From contig WIXG01000242.1 of NCBI GenBank assembly GCA_009869945.1, positions 56,803 through 120,802 on the forward strand: a stretch of 64,000 bases of DNA, in the 5' to 3' direction. This document shows, piece after piece, positions 33,221 to 45,700 of this stretch. The notes beneath the pieces are model-generated. The model was given only the letters and a program-made list of their open reading frames with translations. It ran no database searches and was not told the DNA's origin. Within the stretch, counting starts at the first letter, position 1. Each line of letters opens with the position of its first letter. The DNA is from Mesaphorura yosii. Its lineage: Eukaryota; Arthropoda; Collembola; Poduromorpha; Tullbergiidae. The position numbers and the translations under genes were made by a program.

Positions 33221-35186
33221 TCATACTGACGCCATAATCTTTCCCATGCCTGCGTACAGGGCCAAGAAAGACAGCATGCTCGTGACGGTGAGCCCGCTCA
33301 AGCTGCCGAGCGCTCCAGACGCCCTACGACATTGTTTTCCACCGTTCTCCTCCGCTGGAACCGAATACCCGGCATTACATGAACATTTCCCAATCATTTT
33401 CGCGTCATCAGTCTCGCATGTGGAGAAGCCAAGACACTTCATCTCTCGCCTGCCGATTTCGCCGCCCAGTTCGGAGAGCGTTCCGCAATAGCCGCCCGGA
33501 AGCGATGCGCATGAATTGGCCGATGAATCCCATTCTTGCTGAAGAGGATACTCGCACGTGCATCTACTCGTGACCGGGTTGCAAGTCAAGAACTCCTGAT
33601 CGTTGCAGGCCAGTGTTGACATTGGGTCGCAGGTTTCGTTGTAAGTTGGCAGACAAATTCTGAGTCTGTTTTCCGGAGTATCAGTGCGATGCCTGAAGCG
33701 GACTGAATATCCCGGGTCGCACTCACAGACGCTACGATCTGTGCAGTATGCGTGCTCGGTGCAGTGTTCGTTTGTGGTGCAGTTTCCAGAGACAAGGGCG
33801 ACACAATGATGGCTCTCTGAAGACCATTCTTGACCGTTGGGACAGACGCATCGGGTGCCGTCACACATGAGACCTTCTTCGTGGTTGCAGGGATCAAAAG
33901 CAAGAGAATCGCAGCTGCTGCCTGAGGTCTTCAGACAAAGATTGTCGGACGTTTTGCTGGAGCCAGGCAGACACTCGCATTGTTCGTCGATGCACGCCGC
34001 ATTCTTTACACAGCCGTGATTGAGGAGGCAAGCTTGACCGGCCAAATGCCGGCATCCCTCTGAAGTCTGTTCCATGCCAGATTCGCACTCACAGAGACCA
34101 ATCTCTTCGTCGCCCAGTTTGGTACAGTTGAGATACTCGCCGAGTCCACAGTTGGCATTTGATTTGCAGTGTCCGCCTCGCCTTCCGTGCATATCACCGC
34201 ATAGTCTATTCGGCAATTGGATCTTATTGCGCGACAAGTCGCAGAAACAGCTCCAGGGACCAGTGGATCCATCCTCGTGGCAGGTGGTGCCACCGCCACA
34301 GTCGCTGTCTGTCTCACAGCTCCCACCAGCGAGTTTCTGACATCCCAAGGAGGGGTTGATGATGTTGTACAGTTCATCTGCTCGGCACTCGCACCTTCCG
34401 GACGAACCACAGACAAGTCCTTTGTTCTCGTTGCATTCTGAAGTGGAGGTACAAGTCTGATTGATGCTATTACGACATTGAAAGTGTAATTCGTCGTACT
34501 CCTTGCCAAGAGCGCATTGGCATGAAGCCGAGTTACAAATGGCGTTGTCGATGCATTCGTTATCTTCTGAATTGCAAAAAATGCCACTGTTTGGGGTAAT
34601 GAGACACTTTCCTCTTTTGCCGTTCCAAACACGGCCTGTAAGGCAGAAGCACTGCAGAGGTACGGTGTCGTTCGCTGGATCAGGTGAAATGCAGGAAAGA
34701 CGAGCAAGAACGTTGTCACAGTTGTAGTGATTTGTACAGAACGTGCCGTGAGTTCCTAGACAGTAGAGCTCGCCGGTCGGTGTGAGCGGCTTGGGATTAT
34801 ACTCTGCGTCGCACACGCAGCGGTTGCCATTGCACCGAGAATTTGGGACGCACGTTACAGGGGCCAAGCCGCTGCACGGTGCACCAGCTTGGGAAATGCA
34901 TTCGTTGCTGTCCCTGTCGAGGACGGTCCCTTCTTGACACAGGCAAGTTCCGGGTTGGCCAATTTGGTAGCCATCGACGCAAGTCAGGAACTTGGTACGA
35001 TTACAGTCATTAAGGCCATTACAAAGGTCATTGTAGTTTTGGGCAAAGGAAGGAGTGATGACAGCGAGAAGAGCCAGAGAGATGAAAAGGAACTTGTTAG
35101 CCTGTAATAAATTTATGCAGTTTGTTTAATTACTCTCTGCAGTCTGAAGAAAACGAGAAATGCCACTTGCCATTGACGCTTACCAT
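33221..35186 (-). CDS. secreted or surface cysteine-rich protein with tandem EB/EGF-like modules
   Basis: Two coding exons: 35184-35186, which is only the ATG, and 33221-35101, together 627 aa. The second exon opens with a clear signal peptide core (FLFISLALLAVITPSFA). About ten cysteine-rich modules follow. Each has spaced cysteines of the type C-x-S-x-x-E-C-N followed by R-C-x-C, as in invertebrate EB modules. The C-terminus has a hydrophobic stretch (LGSLSGLTVTSMLSFLALY) after small residues, which suggests a GPI anchor or short membrane tail. Function is unknown; similar arthropod proteins are extracellular. The splice directly after ATG is supported by a GTAAGC donor and a TTACAG acceptor. 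Confidence 0.8.
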
Positions 35187-35760
35187 TTTGCCTTGCAATT
35201 TGCACCAGCCGTAGTCAATTATGACCAACTTATCAGCCAACAGCCAATTATAGAATCAGGTATCTCAAGAAACCCCACTTGAACGTGAGTGTTCAATTTC
35301 AATACGAACGTTGTCCAGCGCAAATCAAGCTTCGAGTCAAACTGAACTTAATCCGAAAATGTGCTCGTATTTTAAGGCAAACGGGTCCACACGCAATCAG
35401 CTTATCAGAAGGTAAGGCCAGTATGTTCGGAACTGTCAAACGCCGAAGTACTCTTGCGCAAAATGTTTGCCTTGCTCATCCTGTTTATCTCGCACATGCC
35501 GGTGCCAATCTGACGTTGGTTCACGGTATCAGTCTAGAAGTGTCGCTCATGAATCATGAAATCACGGCCATTTGTCCAACGTTCAAAGCATCATCGATGT
35601 CGTTTTACGTACCTACCAAGTACCAAAGCGGTTTTTTATTGCGCGCGTCATTGCAGAACGCTGAAATTAATTGACCCAACTAATTATTCATGACGAACTT
35701 GGAAACTAATTGATAACGAAATTGGACGCGTAATTAACAATTCCATCATCGTCACCATTT
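35187..35760. other. intergenic, divergent from EB gene
   Basis: Upstream region of the EB-module gene and 3' flank of the hydrolase gene. A 131-codon plus-strand ORF at 35279-35674 has no recognisable motif and poor protein-like composition. Confidence 0.35.
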
Positions 35761-36835
35761 TTATTGAACCTTATTCAATACATTTGTCAGTACTTCAAAA
35801 AATGATTTCGGGTCTTCCAGTTGTGGATAATGCCCCAAACCGGCCAACTCCGTGATGTCTGTTTTGTCTTCACCGCACAGCTCTTTGATCCAGGGCAGGT
35901 GGGCTTTGGTCGCGACTGGATCTTCCATTCCCCACGTGAAGAACAGCTGTTTGTTCCAGTTCTTCAGTGCACCGTGCCATCGATCGATTAATTTCTCACG
36001 TTCGAATGTGTACTGAATAAGCTTGTCAATGATAAGATGCCCACCAGCACGTTCCATGAGTTTCCACTGATCTTCACCTTGCTCCCTGGTCATCGGATGT
36101 GCTCTTGAAAACACGGAGCCGAGCTGCCATCGAAAAATTGGTTCGCGTGAGAAAAATCCGGCGAAAGTGTGCCCGAATCTGGAGCGAAGCGCCTTCTGCC
36201 CTAGGACAAGTTTCGCCAAGGCCATGTTCATGTTCCCGTTGAAGAGAAGAGCACCTTTGATGTCCTTTACTTTGATTGTTCCTTCCAAATCCCGTGCGAA
36301 CAGCTCTGTTGCAATTGATGTGCCCATATCGTGCGCTATGAAAAAGACGGGCCGCGGGCTTGATGCACTGCTGGAATGACGCAGGATTAATTCTTCAACC
36401 AAGTCAGCTTGCCATGCGAGTTTATAGTCGTGGTCAGTCGCTGGTTTATCAGACAGCCCAAATCCCAGAAAATCAGGTGCAAGAATTGAGTGAGGTGTCC
36501 CAGACTCGATGAGAAGGTCGATTACTTCTCTCCAGTCGTAACTGTTGGTTGGGTATCCGTGAAGAAACACAAGAAGAAGTGGGTCTTGCCTTGGACATGC
36601 TCCGGCCGCGGAATCTGGCGCCGATGGCGGCCCGTCTTTCGGCTCATGGAAGAAGTAATGAATGTTGTGACCCTGAAAACTCAGTTTTTGACCACGGTTT
36701 TCCCATGCTTCTATCCGGGAACTCGAGCTGGGTGGTGATTGGTCTGGATTCTAAACAATTTGATAACCCAATTCCAATTTGTATTAGTAAACAATTGATA
36801 AATGCTGATTATTCTCTTACCGAAACCGTTGCCAT
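35761..36835 (-). CDS. MEST-like alpha/beta hydrolase
   Basis: Two exons, 36821-36835 (MATVS) and 35761-36750, giving 334 aa. Alpha/beta-hydrolase landmarks: the oxyanion loop FLHGYPTNSYDW, then APDFLGFGLSDKP, the nucleophile elbow AHDMGTS with Asp as putative nucleophile, an acidic residue in GMEDPV and the catalytic His in GLGHYPQLEDP. The HGYPTxSYDW, DFLGFGxSDKP and HYPQLEDP blocks match the MEST/PEG1 group and its bacterial haloalkane-dehalogenase/epoxide-hydrolase relatives. Asp in the elbow fits hydrolysis through an alkyl-enzyme ester rather than serine esterase chemistry. The substrate is unknown; a lipid or epoxide is plausible. No signal peptide is visible. Confidence 0.82.
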
Positions 36836-37986
36836 TCGTTGGTGAGTGGCTAAGATTTCTTTTCAAAGCGATATTCCGATAGATTTCTTTCTAAATTGAT
36901 TCAGAATAAAGCTGCCGTACTTTAAAAATATTTCAACAGGTACACAAGTGACGCGATGACACATTTAAATGTGAAAGGGGTTGATGATCATGATCAGTTT
37001 AGTCTGCTGTGTCTTCGTTCAGTGTACCGCACGACTAAACATATGATTAAGACCAAGGTCAACCAGCATATAAAATCTTACATCTCTCTTTGTTTTTAAA
37101 GCATAATCGCATCACACAGTTTCTAAAAACATTGATCTCACGATCTCAGGCAGGTCTCAGGACTCAGGACGCAGGACATGGAAATAATTGAACGAACTGA
37201 TAAACAAAACGTGGTTTTATTATATTCGAATGTAAAGCAACAGCAAAGCAAGAGCAAGACTGTCGAAGGTAACAAGTTCATCAAGTTGAAAATATTCTTA
37301 ATCTATAAACTCCTTTCTAATTTCATGTGATGACATAAATGGTAGTATTCCGCAATTACATAGAACATAGGAGTAACAAGTCCTTAAAATTGATGCGAAC
37401 TATCTCAGGCAATTTATCGATCGCTGTAATCTATTAGTAACTTTCGGATCCTTAGATCCTTCCCCTTATCGTACTTGCGTATAATGATAGCTTAACGTAA
37501 CTTTCCCGTATCGTACTTATACTCAACACCAGCTTTTAAAAAGCTCACTAACAACCCGTACAGGTTGACTGTAATTAGCCTTACACTTTACTTTACTATA
37601 CAAATATCACTAAATCCCTTGTGTTATTTGAGCATTAAATAATTTTTGCACTGAAAGGATAGCAAATAGCAAGAAAAAGTGTCAAATACAATCAGTCAAT
37701 TCAAAAAATCTAATTCTAAGGTCATAGCAGTGATCCAACGTTGAGAATATCATTTTGTGTCCCTAGATTATATGTCGCTCCAGTCGCACAGGTTGAATGG
37801 ATGGACTCGCCATGAATACAAGCACTCGATACGCTTAGAACAATCTCCTGTACACTTTATACGATATCTGCCCGGTAGCATGTTTCTTAATAACTAAACC
37901 TAAATTATCCGCCCTTGTTCGCTGCTTACTGATTGTACATCACGTATTGGTATTGCAATTGCAACTAAATAATTTCACAGTGAATA
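36836..37986. other. intergenic and FATP 3' flank
   Basis: AT-rich; contains the hydrolase upstream region and probably a long FATP 3' UTR. A CTCAGG-rich patch (CAGGTCTCAGGACTCAGGACGCAGGAC) lies at about 37150-37176. No gene seen. Confidence 0.4.
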
Positions 37987-40900
37987 CTACAGTCTCATTT
38001 TACCATCCATTAATTTCGTGTACACTTCATTTGTAATAGGAATATACTTTCCATCATTAAAGACGTAGAGTTTATCAGTTATTTTGGTGATGTCGAAGCC
38101 TTCTTTCTGAAGATCGATCTTCTTCATTTTGTACGTGCCTGCAGAAAGCACGTATACATTTCATCATTAGATTGCGGCTTAATAAAGGACTTATATGACT
38201 TTCGTGTAGTCGTTTTTACCTGTCATATCCATTTGTTTCACAATTCTCAGGAATACAGGTCTTGCGTAGGGAGGAAGGGACTTCGAAATCACTTGAATAA
38301 AATGTTCGAAATCCAATGTTTCTTTGGGGTCGAGAATTGCTGCCATTCCGGCACGCCCTTCCGATTCAGGCACTTCAACACCATACACGACGGCGTCTTT
38401 GAGACCACAGGCGTTACTGACCACCGCTTCGACTTCAGAGGTTGAAACATTTTCGCCCTTCCAACGGAACGTATCGCCCGTGCGATCTTTGAAGTAAAAG
38501 TAGCCGAAATCATCCATGACGAGGATGTCTCCTGTTCTGAATGCGGCGTCGCCCTTTCTGAACACATTTCGTACAATTTTCTTGCTGGTTGATGTGGAGT
38601 CTGCGTAACTGCAAATTAGAACATATTTAACTGGTACATCCAATCATCCAGCTAAGTCTTGATATATAAATTAAAGTGTTTAACTTACCCTTGAAATTCT
38701 CGTACGGGGTGATTTTCCACGATACGCCCAACCAATTCACCCTCTTCATTCGGTCTGCATCTCCAAACTAATCCTGTCCTTGGGTCGCGAAGTGGTTCAC
38801 CAGTCGCTTCGTCAACTTTAATTAATGTGACGGGATAGACGAAAGGCGCAATTCTTGAAATGAATCCAACAGCACCCACGTGATTGTTGATGTTGACTGG
38901 AGAAAAATTCTCGCATAATTTCGGACCTGAACCTAAACATATAACCCGAAGGACTTACTTATATTACAATTTCCTTCGGTAGCGCCATAGAACTCCGATA
39001 CAATCTTAATGTTGAATCGTTTCACGAAATCCTTCCAGATTTGCGGGCGTAAACCATTTCCAAACATCAAACGAACTCGGTGATTCGTCTCGTTTGCGGA
39101 TTTTGGGGCGGTCAGAAGGTATCGGCAGATTTCGCCAATGTATTGAGCGGCCTAGACAGTTGAAAGTGCGTCAGTTTTCGGAAAAGCGGTGTGGCATAGC
39201 AAAACTATAGCTTCAGCTTCTAGTTCCTAAGTGCAATAAATTACTAAAGTACCGTGCAACGGTAGCGCGCACAGTCTTGCCAGTACGAGCTAGCTGAGAA
39301 TCGTTTTCGGAGTACAGTGGAGCAACCATGAACCAGAGCTTGGCTACACGCGAAAAATATATACATTATGGAATTAACCCAACCAGTTTATACACAAATT
39401 GAGCATTAATATGGCTAGAGCATTTACCCAACTCCAATCATACCCCCGGCAGTGTGGTATAACGGAAGAGGATCGTAGATAATTTCGTTATTCGACACAC
39501 CAATGAAATAATGAATCCCCATCGTGAAGAATAGAAATCTACAGTGAGAAAGAAGCAAAGAGTTGCAAACATCGAACTTTATCAAATTTAGATTAGGTAA
39601 AACAGTTTTAGCGTCAGTCGTCCGAGAATTTTTTGTCCCAAAGTCAATTTGTACAACGGTTTCGAAAAAAAATTACAGCTTGAAGTCTTAGGTATATACA
39701 AAATGTTGATGACTTATCCGATCCCAAAACCAGATATACATATATATTCCATGTAATAAAATCTACATATTTGCGCATTTCTACAAGCTTTTCTACCTAC
39801 TGCTTAATTTGAATTTGCTTAATGGTAATTGATTTGTTGTCGTTCATTCCTACCGTCACATTGTATTTCACGCAATCATTCCAGAAACTGGAGGCTGAAA
39901 ACTTTTTGCGTAGTACAACACTGTTGCCAAACACTAGAGCTTGTCCGACTCCAAGAATTCCACCAACTGTGTGATAACTATTGCCGGAAATTGATTAATT
40001 TTGATTCCACGATCGCTCGTCATGTGTTTTAAACATTTGCAATTGTAATCCTTACAGTGGAAGCGGAGCGTACAGAACATCGGACATGTGCAAACCGCCC
40101 ATGACATGACTTGCCATCACAGCAAAGATACAACTAGATAATAATGATTATTAAAGAAGTAAACACATTTAAATGTCTTGAAGTCAGTGAGGAAATGTCA
40201 ACAATAATTAAGATGTCTCTCAAGTCAAAAAGAGGCTTTAAAGTTCGCAAGTTGAGGAGTTGCCTCTCACTTACCGTGAATGCTTAATGACAGCAGCTTT
40301 TGGAAGACCAGTGGTTCCTGAAGTGTAAATGTACACTAACTTATCTGTAAAGGTAATAGGCTCAGAAGGGGTGGGGACGGAGTTTGGTGCTTTGAGCACA
40401 ACATCGTCCAAATCAATTGCATTAGGCATAAGCGCTTCTCCTTTGTGTCCTGAACAAAATAGTGGCAGCTGATCCATCTCGCCCAGGCCCAGAACTTCTT
40501 GAACGGCTGCAAGTAAAAGTTCAAAATCAAATTGCCACATGTTCCTTCATTCATTGATCATTGACAGCAAAAGATATCGAGGTATGGAGCACCTACCACT
40601 TGCTAATTCGTGGCCATAAATTACTAGTTTAGAATTGGCGACTTTGATTGAATGCTTCAGTGGCTCACGTCTTAGATTGAAGTTGATCAATGCTGGAATG
40701 ACACCAACCTGTTCAATTGAGATCAAATAAATATTTTGGAATTAAAATCAATTCTCTCATCATGCGTTCATGAATGACGTCTATTCATGCAACGGCACCG
40801 CAAATTTTTCGTGCATGCATGTTGCAACGTCAATTAAACACTGATTGCACAAACCTATGCAAACAGGTTTTCACACAATGCTCAAAATCAGTCTGATGGG

Positions 40901-42786
40901 TAGCAAAATGCTACTCGTAACTGGTACATTGTAAGTGTTTTCATGTGACGTACCTTGCAAAGTCCCAGCCAAAAGCACACGTATTGTGGCCTATTTTCCA
41001 TAAAAAGCGCCACAGAGTCACCTTTCCTTAGACCTTGACTCGTGAAATAATTTGCAACTTTGTTACTGAATTCATCAACCTAGAAAATGCAACACCACAA
41101 AAGTGAACGCTTGATAATGATCGAGCCGATGGCGTGACGCGACACATGGTATTGATCAAGGCATTTGGCGTTGGTGCCATGTTTCTTACCTGTTTGAATG
41201 TCCACTCCTCATCTTCGAAATAGAAACAAATTCTATTCGGATGCTTCTTGACATTTCTTGCGAAAAGAGACTGGACCGTTGAGTTGGAACGTTGAGCAAT
41301 CTTCACGCAAATTAAAAGTTTCAGATAACGATATCCACCTCTGAGAATGAGACAAGAACTTGGGTTAAAGCTGAACCGAAGCGAAGGCTGAGAATTGAAA
41401 TACAAACTTACTTGATGTCACGGAAGACTGTTTTGTAAACGATGTAAAATGCTCTGTAGTTGATGAGGGCCAAAACGATTAACGCAATTACGCCCAGTTG
41501 AGCTGATATCAACAGAAAGGCTAGCCAGTCTTCTGCGGAGACGATTCCAATGGCAGCCATTGCAGTTACGTAAAAGCTTATAATCTGGACATAAAAAGGA
41601 CACCATTAGAAGGACAGAATTGTAAATCTAATCTGCCGACCAGCCAGCTGATTTGTACCTCGATAATTTCCAACATTCTGAACAGAAAATTGTCTCACTT
41701 GACTAAAACTGCCGTATTTGACTACCTCGCCCCCTGTCTGCCTTGACTGTGTCGAAGGAATGAATTGAAACTCCTACGAGACTTTAACGTAATTCGGTGA
41801 CAAACTTTCTACTAGTTTATCTCGCCACACCACTATGACAAGAAGTGATGCCAGGTTGTCGTGATAATTCACTTAAAATCCACTAATCATGACACCGTAA
41901 TCTTAATTAACGAAAGGCGAGCAAAGTCAAGCGGCCAGAGGTTAAGGTTAAGCCTTCCAACTGACAGACGAACGCGAATACGCGATGCATCTCATCAGCA
42001 CATGATTTGCATTTTGAACTTTACAAGGTTACAATGATAACGAAAAACGAAGAAAGCTTCTGGATTTGTACTCAAGGTCCCGGAGCTCGGACTTTATCGC
42101 CGTATCTCCCTGATCGTGATCGTCATCTTACTCGCTCGTGATTGTGATAGAATGATACAAATTTCTCAACAAGTTACTTACAAGTAGGCTAAGTGTCTGA
42201 GCTGGCGATGTTGGCGGAGGTGTCCACTGCGTCGTCTTCACTGACGGCTTGGATGACTGTACAGGCGAAGGCGCAGGAGCGTGGTTACCATTTGCAATTA
42301 CTTTGTTTACATCATTTGGGGGACTTGGAGCGTCGTCCTGACTGGTACTTGATGTCTTTAAGTAATTGAGGCTGGTTAATGCTGTTGTCAGACAGTTTCC
42401 ACCATTCAAGTTAATACTGTCGATGTAATTTAAACTGGCTTTTTCGTTTTCAGTCTTTTTGGCCGCTGCTGCTGCTTGACTGCTTACACCATTTAACTTT
42501 GTGGTGCCATTTCGGTGAAACAAATTATTATTGACTTTGTGCACACTTCCATTTCTGTACTCGAGACGACATGAACTGTTTGTTGTGGTGCTGGACACGG
42601 AGAATTTCTCGACGCTCAGGTCTTCGTGCTGGTCGGTGAAGCCAAGTCGCTCAGAAATGGCAGCACTAAAGAAACAAAAGCAAATGAGCTTGAATTAGAA
42701 AAATTAAGAAAGGTCTTCAGGAGAAAGACAACTCACATATAATCTTTTGGAATGTATTGACAAATGACTTGCTTTATTTGAAACAT
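37987..42786 (-). CDS. Fatp: fatty-acid transport protein / very-long-chain acyl-CoA synthetase (SLC27A family)
   Basis: Exons: 42737-42786, 42182-42665, 41412-41584, 41190-41340, 40954-41079, 40597-40708, 40275-40506, then cassette A (40056-40133 + 39854-39977) or B (39428-39538 + 39253-39343), then 38959-39151, 38689-38896, 38220-38608, 37987-38138. Either cassette gives 823 aa. The catalytic region carries the AMP-binding signature [23 protein letters not shown] and [14 protein letters not shown] membrane helix ([21 protein letters not shown]) precedes it. The enzyme activates long-chain fatty acids with ATP and CoA and drives uptake at the plasma membrane or ER. The first two exons add about 180 low-complexity residues ahead of the helix. 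They fit by phase and splice signals, but ATG 41560 in the third exon would give a normal 637-aa protein, so the extension is less certain. Confidence 0.85.
39253..39538 (-). other. FATP alternative exon cassette B
   Basis: Two exons, 111 + 91 = 202 nt, with the same entry and exit phases as cassette A. They encode [13 protein letters not shown], then [18 protein letters not shown] and [20 protein letters not shown]. The internal intron is 11 codons further downstream than in cassette A. Including both cassettes would shift the frame, so they should be mutually exclusive. Confidence 0.8.
39854..40133 (-). other. FATP alternative exon cassette A
   Basis: Two exons, 78 + 124 = 202 nt, beginning in phase 2 and ending in phase 0. 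They encode [13 protein letters not shown], then [19 protein letters not shown] and [20 protein letters not shown]. The intron falls inside the PLP/LYH motif. It is homologous to cassette B and occupies the same place in the protein. Confidence 0.8.
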
Positions 42787-45700
42787 TATGAGGAATGAAA
42801 TAACTTTCTGCGCACTGAAATAAACTTCACAAAGCTTCGACGCTAACGGCTAATGACTAACGCTTTGATGGGAACTAAATATCGACTTTTCACAAAATAG
42901 CTGTTTGTTCTCTGTTTGTTTATGTCAACGAAATAAGATCAACTCAACGATCGTGATCACGATATGCATTGTAGACGATCCAATTCTCGAATGGAGTGAT
43001 CATGCAATGGACGCAAACGCGATAGACACTGCAAGTCTCAAGTGCATCAGATCAGAGCAGAACCATGAACTTAAAAGTGAAAGGAATCTGTGCCTTTACG
43101 TGTGCTTGGAGTCATACAATCACCCTTGGTCATCCAACTGACCTGAAATCACACCAAAACTGCTGCAGTAATTTACGTACAACAATTAAACGAGATTCGT
43201 CAGCGTCAGCATGAATGAATCGAATGTACTTTGTCGAGACGAGAATTGATTGGACTCTCCTTTCATTTTCTGCATTGCATGGTACAAGTTATTAGAATGA
43301 TATAATGAACGCATGTACATGCTGTTGCATAATCAGTTAATTTCGATCAAAGTTCACGTTCGCTGCAGAAGTTCACGAACTTTTAACTCAATGAACTGAT
43401 ATCATGCACTGACCACGAACAGGGTCGTCCTTCAAAGGTTCGAGTTCATGGGAATGAGTATTACGAAATTATAGCAGCAGCAAAGGCCGCCCAAAAATCC
43501 CTAGCAAAAATAAGATCGTAGATCTGAACTCCAACTGAACAGAGTCAATTAGTAAAACACAGAATTTGTGCTGAGACGTAAATACTAAATGCTATACACT
43601 AAATTGACAGTGAGTCATCAAGGAAGTCAGTTGCTCCACAAACATGGGAATGACTAAGCAGAATCCATTTTTACACTTTGATGTACTGAAGTTAACGATG
43701 AAAATGAAAATGGAAGTGTATTGTGCATTCCTCGATCACAGATGCTGATCGGCATCTTTGTATCTTGCTAGTTCCTCATCGCAGAATGTAATCTGTGCCT
43801 GCGCCCGCCAGCATGCGATAATGAGATACACTGACCCATATTCCTATTCGTATTCCTAAATTATTTGGCGAGACGATGAGGCTTGAGGCTGATGAGAGTT
43901 CGTGTGATTTGTGAAAATCAAAACTTGAAAAGTGAGTCGCATATTTGGTACATACGTAATGGCAATTACCGCACGAATACTTAATTACGTTACGGCATGG
44001 CACATTTTGCTTGGCTTCAGCAGATCTTGTGCTAGAATTCCACAAAATTGCATTGCACTGCATTATACAAGCCTGGCCTGGCTTCTCAATTAGGTTGAAA
44101 AAGATTTCTGAACCATCTGCGCCTGGAATCCGTAAATTTTGGACTTACGTGTGTTCCAGGTGAAGCAGGACAAACATCGTGTCTGTTCGACACTTAACCC
44201 GTCCAGCACTCATTTTAACCAAATTCTTTAAAACACTACTAAGAATCAATGCTGTGCTCTAAGCTAATGCCCGTTCAATTTAGACTCCAATTGCAGAGTA
44301 AGATCTAAACTCAAGCTTTATGCATGCACCTCTGAACGCCAGCATTCTTCCTAGGAATTCTCAAACCAACTGAATCCTGGCCGGTGCATTACACGAATCT
44401 TGAACCTGAGTTTCAAATATCCCTGTTAAGAGCTCATGCGAATGAAAGAAGTACAGCCGTCGTGTAGGTACAAATTGTAAACAAAACCGGTTTCAATTCT
44501 CAGAATGAACCAATCTTAAATACCTATGCAGTAATAATACCTGTGCCATGCAGACAGAAAATAGTGACAGAGAACACCTGCTCGGATCCTGGAGTCCGCC
44601 TCTTCTTAGGGTATTACCCTCATTGCCATTACATCGCAAATCGCGATGCTTACAGAGTGTCTACAAATTTTAACAGGAACTGTCACAATTCACAAAACTT
44701 CACTTAATAGTTCACCGAACTGCAAGCAGTGAAATTCACGGCACCTGCCAACTTGCACAAGCTAATTCACCTCAGCTGAGCCACAATTAAATCTCAATTG
44801 AATTTAAACTCATACTCACTCACTGCCCGGCGTCCTTCTCCTTCCCATTGCGAAAACACACTGAATTCTATTTCGCTGGGCTGCAAGATTTACGAGGAAG
44901 GGTAGAAATAGAAAAGGTATAATTGGAATTGAAATTATATAAGCAAAACACGGACAAACGACACACGAGTAACAATCTCTTCAGAAATGCAACAATGAGA
45001 ATACATTTTGCACGTGCAAGCGTGGAGTTGAAGTTGTCTGTGGCCTAAATTATTAGACATCGTGCGAGGCATCAACTTCTTTTGTGCCTCCTATGAGGCT
45101 TGGCCGGCGATTGGCGTGCCTGGCATGATTCTTATTACCTGCATACCATAACGCATACACATCGCAATGAAGTGAAGTTGATCAGTACAAATTCTGATGA
45201 GCAAATGCTAAGCGAGGCTAAAATATTAACGAAAAAATAATTCAGTCTCAAAGTCACGGTCCGGACCACAGCAACAAAGTATGGGCTAATGGGCTATGAC
45301 ATGACTCAAAATAACAAATTAAATTCCTGTCAACCTTGAAACTTTGGGGAAATTTACACTTGTTACATAAGAGCAACGAGCTCCAGAGAGGAGAAGTAAC
45401 GTGGCCTTGACTCGTAATGCTTGCTCTCGCAGTTGGAACGTCTTCGGGTCACATGGTGCATAAATCATCGAGAACAAAACGCTATGGTGTTAAATCTGCT
45501 GGGATCTGAAAAAAAATTAGCAAGCCGGGGCTATTTCTCTGCTACCTCATTTTTCTAATATTCATTTTACTACAAATTCTACTTCCACACCTGTGATTAA
45601 CCTCAAATTCCGTATTCCAAGTTTGGAATTTCGTGTCCCAATAAATTGACGCCGCAGTGTAGGCGCAAGTTGTTAGTTGTCAACCTGCAAACTGCCCTGC

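Noticed and set aside
35279-35674. 131-codon plus-strand ORF
   Set aside because: No motif, mixed composition, lies in the upstream region of the EB gene.
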